From Bryum argenteum (Eukaryota; Streptophyta; Bryopsida; Bryales; Bryaceae): DNA of 64,000 bases. The translations under genes were made by a program, and so were the position numbers. The notes under the pieces are model-generated. The model worked only from the letters and a program-made list of their open reading frames with translations. It did not search any database and had not been told where the DNA came from. The DNA lies in assembly GCA_037043015.1 (NCBI GenBank), contig CM073321.1:15125001-15189000 (forward strand). The letters run 5' to 3'. Shown here in pieces: positions 58,631-64,000 of this stretch (positions are counted from its first letter, which is position 1; the number at the start of each line of letters is the position of its first letter).

Positions 58631-61600
58631 CTAGGCAGAAGGTGTTGAACCATTAAAGTGCTGATCACACTGATCAGCCTCAAAGTCTATAAACTTAAGC
58701 ACACTATTGCTATAACGGCGACGTGGAGTGTCAGAGAGAATGGGAGATGGAGCTTGAACAAACTCTTGAGCAAGCCGCTCAGCGTACGACGGTAGGGTGA
58801 ATTTTGATGGAGGGCTCTTGTAGAGATGAGCGTTGCGAGTCAATCGCTCCTTCAGACCTGCGATCCTAAAATTGCAAAGAAAGTCAGTCCAACAGATTTT
58901 AAAGTGCTGAATAAAAAATCGAGAAAGAGAATACAAGATGGAATTACGCACCAATGAACTTTCGCGGCTTCTTCACGACCGGTTCGTCAGAGTCATAATC
59001 CGCGGGAGGGGCAGATTCTCCACTTTCTTCATCACCAGGAGGACCATTCTTGTAATCGGCTAGCACACCATCAAAGATTTCTTCGTCAGGTTCCATGGCG
59101 ATGAGGTGTCGGTTGGAGCGCGCGCAAGCAATGACAGATGCACCTACAAAAACAGAAGCCCACGTTAGAAAAGCGAAATGTATAAACGAACTCGAATGTA
59201 GTGTTTACCGAAACATTACCTGTACTAGCGCTCCAATCGAAGACTATACCTCCGACGTCCGTGAGACAATCAACGAAACACTGAATGAAGGAGGGGTCCT
59301 TCTCTCGTGAGCCACGCCACGGCGTACCGTCCGGACGATAACGTAATGTTTCTTTCTCTGCAAAGTTACAGAGGTGGTCTTCCTCATCACACTATAAGAA
59401 ACCTGCGTTTTTAATGATGTTGTAAATGATGTCTAAAAAGACATCGTAGACATTAATTCAGATGTCTTATAGACGATAAGACATCCTAGACAGCTCAAAT
59501 GTCTTAGCAGACGTCTAAAAAGACAGGAAAATGTCTTAAGATCGAAGATGTGTTAAGGTAATTTTGGAATGGTAAAAAGTGTGCCACGTAGGTGCCACGT
59601 AGATGACACATCAGCTTGAATTCAACGGCGCAAAGCGTACGTGGGGATGAAATTCATCATGATGTGGAATTTTACATGGTCCCCCGAAAAATGACATGGC
59701 GGCGCCAGAATCCTACGTGGACCCGGGAAAATCCGATGTGGCACGCGGGAAAATCTGACGTGGCACCCGGGAATATCCGACGTGGCACGCGGGAAAAGTT
59801 GACGTGGACTTGGAAAAATGACATGGCATGCCACGTCAGCATATTGCGGAGGTTTTATGCTCATATCATGATAGTTTTAGACATCAGTTAAGACGACTTA
59901 AATGTCTTGCAAGACATCTTAGATGTTGTACAAGATGTCTTGCAAGACGTATGCAATGTCTTACAAAATATCTTAGAAGACAATTTTTATGTCTTATAAG
60001 ATGTTTCCAGTGCGTAGAATGATGTTTACGTTGATGTCCTTATTAAGTTTGTGAGGTTTGCTCGGATGTTTGTAGCGACATCTCCTAGGACATGATGTTT
60101 GCAACAGTGTTACTACTGATGTTTTTTGGGCATATGAAAGGTCATCTAGGATGACATTTTTAGATGTTTATATAGTCATCAGATCTGTAATCCACAGACG
60201 TCTCACATAACATCAACTGTAAACACTGTCACATCAAAAAGTATGAATCAAACATATATTGCTTAGGTCATTAAAACCTCAGATAACACTAACTAGAATA
60301 TTTACTAATACGCCTGTCAACAACTACGATATACTACGCACCCACAATTTGAACTCCGTAAGTCCCTCCACTTCCATCGCTTGCTGTCAGTACCCGTATG
60401 GTCATGTGCATGTCCCGCCGCTACACATATTCAATAAGCCAATATCAACTGCATTTAAAGAAGGGTTTGTAAAGGTAAAAAAATTCTGATTTAATTCCAT
60501 TTAATTGCACTACCTAGGTTGAGATGGTTTACTTCCTAACCTCAAGATATCGACACAGTTAGACATTCTTGCAAACATCTGCTTAGACATTTCTTCAGAC
60601 ATCCTTCTAGACATCATTAAAAACAACGTTATAGACATCCATACATACATCTGTTCCACTCACCTACAAGCACGCATGTTGCTTCGCGGCCTCAGATCGT
60701 GCTCGCTGCCCCGACCTCTTATGTCCCACCTTCCAAAATAGAATTCCATCAATACATTTAGACATCTTCATAGACATGCTCTAAGACATCTTGCAGACAT
60801 CATCATAGACATCTTCTACAACAAATCAAATACTACAAGTCCTAGGGTTTCTTGTACAAGATGCTTTTGAAATCCAGTACCTCTTAAGTAGCAAATCTTA
60901 GCCACATGAAGAAGGAAACCTACTCTTGAGAGCTATTGGATTTCTACAAATACTATTCTCTTATTGCAGTTAACAATCATTCTGAAACTGAATGGAAACA
61001 ATTTCGAAATCCTCTATACTTTAAACACAAACTCTTTGGAAAAAAAACTAAGGCAAAAATGAGCTTTGTAATTCCATTTGAAGATCTCATGACCTAACTA
61101 TGGCGGCGGCAACAAACCCTAGCCACATGAAGAAGCAAACCTTAGCCTCTACACTCCAAACACTAACTCTTTGAAAAATGAAGGCAAAAATGAGCTTCGT
61201 GCGGCCTCTAATTCTACTTAAAGGTCTCATGACCTAACTATGGCGGCGGCAGCAAACCCTAGCCGCCTCTGTTCATCCATTGAAGTCAATGAAAATCATC
61301 CTCAGATGGTTCTGATCTTTGTCATAGATGTCATCTTCGACATCTTCATAGACATCATGTTAGACATTTTCATAAACGCTCATCTTAGACATCCTGCAGA
61401 CATTATCATAAACATCGATGACATTTTCGTGGTTTCAATCACAACACATTAACTATAAAAGGTCTTTTGTTTTCCCTCACAACATATCAAATACGAGATG
61501 CTTTAAAGTTCTTTCCACAACAAAGCACATATTGTAAGTCTTAGAGTTTCTTCCACAACAAATCAAATAATCTTTATTGATAGAAAAAGTGTGGAATTAC

Positions 61601-64000
61601 AATTATGAGACTATTTATAGTCTCCCATGGTGATAGGCTCTCTTTTAAACTCTCAACTACCTTTTATTTCTACCCTAACTAACTTTCCAACTAACTTTCT
61701 TAATACTAATTCTATTCTTGAATTGTCTCCTAAACTGTATTAAATAGCTACTTTCATAAATTCATATTTCTTGTAAATTTGCTTTAATTTGTATAATATT
61801 GGTTGATGATGATAGAGTAATGTATAGTCTTGCCATTAGACTATAATAATCTGATCTATAAGTAATAAATAATATTTAATTCCTTCTTGAAGTAAGCCAT
61901 AAAACACTGTTTATTGTTTTTATTTTCTTTTTATATTTTCTTTATGTATTTGAGGATTACCCCAATCGAGACCCGCGCCAATGGAGGACAAGCAAGAAGA
62001 GAAAAAGTTGATATTATTCTTTAAAAGACTCTTAAGATCGCGCTTTTTAGTAAATGACGTCTAGGAGGATGTCGTGCAAAACATCTTCATAGACATCCAA
62101 GTAGATGTCTATGCGGACATTCATGCCTCGATCGTAGTTATGGTAAGTTGGACATCGTGTTAGACATCCGACTAGATGTTGAATGACTTGTCAACCGGTC
62201 CGACGTGGAGTTTTTGTTGCCATGTAGATAAAGCGTAGATAACTTTATTAATCTATGTCCACGTGTTTTTGAGGATTAAATATCCACGAAATCACTTTTA
62301 CTTTTTTTTTTGGCATCATTGTTATCTTGTAGATATTATATATATTATATTTTATACATAATATTTTTTAATATTTAAATATTTCTTAACCATAAAAAAT
62401 TACAGAATTATAATATTCTAATTTATTTGAATATAATAAAAATTTACAAAATATTTTTTTATTGAAATATAATTATATATTTTAATATTTAAAAAATAGA
62501 CCAATGAAAAAATAGTGAGAATAGCCTGAAATTAGTATTTTCAGTATTGCCACGTCACATAATGTTTTAGCAAGAAGAAGAAAAAAAAAGAAAAATTAAA
62601 AATTAAAAAAAATTAAAAAAAAATAAAAAAAATAAAAAAACTACTAAAATGTGATGTTTCTTTTTCTACTTTTGAAAACGGCTGCCCATTCACCTACTCT
62701 TTTAACATTGGAAATGCTTTTTACCCTGTCTACCAGTAAGTTTTGGTCGATTTTACCTTGCTGGTCTAAAATCCCTTGCCAGCGTGGCAGTTTGATGTCT
62801 ATCAAGATGTCTTCAAAGACATCCATGTCTTCACCAACATCTTTTTGTTTGGTGATGTCTTCATGCCCCCCCAATCCAAAATGTGCCCGTTAGACGTACA
62901 GACATCCTCCCGTCTTCGAAGACATCTTTTAAGACAGTAAGACATCACAAAATACATTAGACATTACACAAGACATCACAAAAAACAGGGTTTTTTTATA
63001 GTGTCAGGTACGATTGCCACACCCCGGTATGCGTGTGCCACTTGCCGAGTCTGGAACTTCGAAACATACTCTTTACGAACATAGACTTTGATGAGGAAGC
63101 AGTGAGTCTGCAAAGCACAAGTAAAAATACGTTAACATAGAAGCATAGCCGGAAATAATCATGAATCGTGAAATTTAAAATTGGACTCTGTTACGTACCG
63201 CTTTCGGTTTGGGTACGGTAGAGGCCATTGGAAGGGGATTATATCCCCACCAGTCTCGAACCAGACGAAAACTATATGTTGCAGACTCAGAATCGAGAGT
63301 ACGCTCGATTCTACGACATTTTGGATGCATCAGAAGTATGGCTCCAACGTCAGTCAAATGATAAGCGGCAAACACGAAGAGGCTCTCAAAGTAGGTTTTG
63401 TCACGCCGATTCCAGGATGGAATTTCTGTTGGAGACACACCCGGCACAGGCAAGTTCTCGGGAGCATCTGCAAAAATGAGATCAATTCCTGGATGCTTGG
63501 GTTCATACTCCATCGCCGAACACGGGTACTTACGGTCTTTGCCAATCTGAGATAGAAGAGAAAATTTAGATACTGGCTACTAGATTCACAAGTACTCAAC
63601 TTACATATGGAAAATATAGTTGACAAATCTATGAAACAATACCTTCTTGATGTGCTCAACGATATCGAGGATTTGCGAATCCCATTTTGCAGTCTTCGAC
63701 GACTGATGAACCAAGTCTCCAATGTTGCCCTTCTCGAGATACATTGGCAGAGTCACCGAAATTTTTGACGACGAGCTGCTACCAATGTGCTTGGGTTTCG
63801 GAAGAGTGCGTTTCGGAAACAATGGATGGCTGATGCGACGCGGAGACTGCTGTGAGTTGTGGTCCACGGTGAACGATTGAGGAGGGGACCCTGCATTCGT
63901 AAGTCCACCTGTAGAAAGCTGAGTCAGTCTTGCATTGCGTCGATTTGCATTGTTTGTCACTCCCTCTGAAGCCTGAGTCAGATCAGCATCTTCTGGCCCT
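58631..64000 (-). CDS. Gene C: degenerate N4/N6 DNA-methylase-like gene, split by a transposon (partial)
   Basis: Minus-strand exons: beyond 64000 to 63643; 63546-63199; 63107-63004 continuing at 59389-59220 across the CACTA insertion; 59143-58952; 58857-58631 (TGA). All junctions are GT/AG and in phase. The order fits a beta-class PF01555 methylase: IDLIFADAPENLPVPG where DPPY should be, a hydrophobic strand (DVGAILLMHPK), WWGYNPLPMAS, FLIKVYVRKEYVSKF, then GGIVFDWSASTGASV (place of the DpFxGSGTT SAM motif) and RHLIAMEPDEEIFDGVL (place of 'R-iGiE-d'). The catalytic tetrapeptide is ADAPE and the SAM loop is altered, so methylation is doubtful. The acidic C-terminal part has a basic patch (VVKKPRKF). 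No other stop or shift is seen. The N-terminus, where a ParB domain would be, is outside the window. Confidence 0.65.
59690..59840. repeat. ~29-bp minisatellite with ACGTGGCAC
   Basis: About five diverged units of the form GACGTGGCACSCGGGAAAA follow each other inside the CACTA element. Each holds ACGTGG, the core of the plant G-box/ABRE. Regulatory action is only inference. Confidence 0.75.
61087..61270. repeat. Tandem duplication of ~140 bp in the CACTA element
   Basis: CTCATGACCTAACTATGGCG, GCGGCAACAAACC or GCGGCAGCAAACC and CTAGCC occur at 61087 and again at 61227. A related AGCCACATGAAGAAG occurs at 60900 and 61120. It is non-coding. Confidence 0.75.

Larger units (their letters stand above)
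59390..63003. mobile_element. Complete 3,614-bp non-autonomous CACTA element
   Basis: Begins CACTATAAGAAACC and ends TTTTTTTATAGTG, flanked by TCA at 59387-59389 and 63004-63006. A 3-bp duplication is diagnostic of CACTA elements. AGACATCTT/AAGATGTCT words crowd both subterminal regions, as expected for transposase binding. I find no transposase; the TNP2-like relic at 47.3-50.5 kb belongs to a family with the same subterminal words and may be related to the mobilising source. Removing the element and one TCA restores an uninterrupted gene C exon (AIVPDEEDHLC). Confidence 0.92.

Overview
This is nuclear DNA of a plant (streptophyte). The one clear housekeeping gene is a plant-type eIFiso4G (43242-45719, minus). 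Around it lie plant transposon families: a MULE, CACTA/TNP2 elements, Ty3/gypsy chromoviruses and a hAT-type MITE. A piece of plant-type mitochondrial 26S rRNA sits at about 10.58-10.9 kb. Mobile-element relics greatly outnumber genes, so a large repeat-rich genome is likely. The DUF7869-like gene and the ParB-like genes suggest an early-diverging lineage (charophyte alga, bryophyte, lycophyte or fern). That placement is inference; I cannot name a species.

Layout. 0-5.7 kb (minus): gene A, a multi-exon ParB-like plus degenerate DNA-methylase-like gene with arrays of a 27-nt palindrome in all three long introns. 5.7-11.8 kb: AT-rich, nearly gene-free, with simple repeats and a mitochondrial rRNA fragment. 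11.8-15.2 kb (plus): nine copies of the same palindrome at a 46-bp period, then a broken DUF7869/transposase-like gene D. 15.6-20.1 kb: a roughly 350-bp tandem satellite split by a 3.4-kb inverted-repeat element that holds a 340-bp hAT-type MITE. 21.2-27.3 kb (plus): gene B, a decayed paralogue of A with a different N-terminal domain and a different palindrome family. 27.9-33.2 kb: gypsy debris. 33.7-34.9 kb (minus): 3' end of an unrecognised spliced gene. 35.6-39.8 kb: MULE with long GC-rich inverted repeats. 40.0-42.4 kb: gypsy integrase relic and a CACTA end. 43.2-45.7 kb: eIFiso4G. 47.3-50.5 kb: CACTA/TNP2 relic. 50.7-56.4 kb: two gypsy elements in opposite orientation. 58.6-64 kb (minus): gene C, a third methylase-like gene with clean exons, one of which is interrupted by a complete 3,614-bp CACTA element flanked by a TCA duplication.

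The main discovery is the A/B/C family. A and B join a ParB-like 'INGQHS' domain to a domain laid out like an N4/N6 (PF01555-type) DNA methylase whose catalytic motif has been lost. C shows the same methylase layout most clearly; its N-terminal part runs off the window. ParB-methylase fusions are known from bacteria and phages. In A and B, introns at the same positions are filled with short dispersed palindromes, one sequence family per gene, and in B the palindromes also enter the coding exon in frame. ParB proteins classically act on palindromic parS sites, so palindrome clusters inside ParB-like genes may be a linked protein-site system. That link is a hypothesis; the palindromes and their spacing can be read directly from the sequence.
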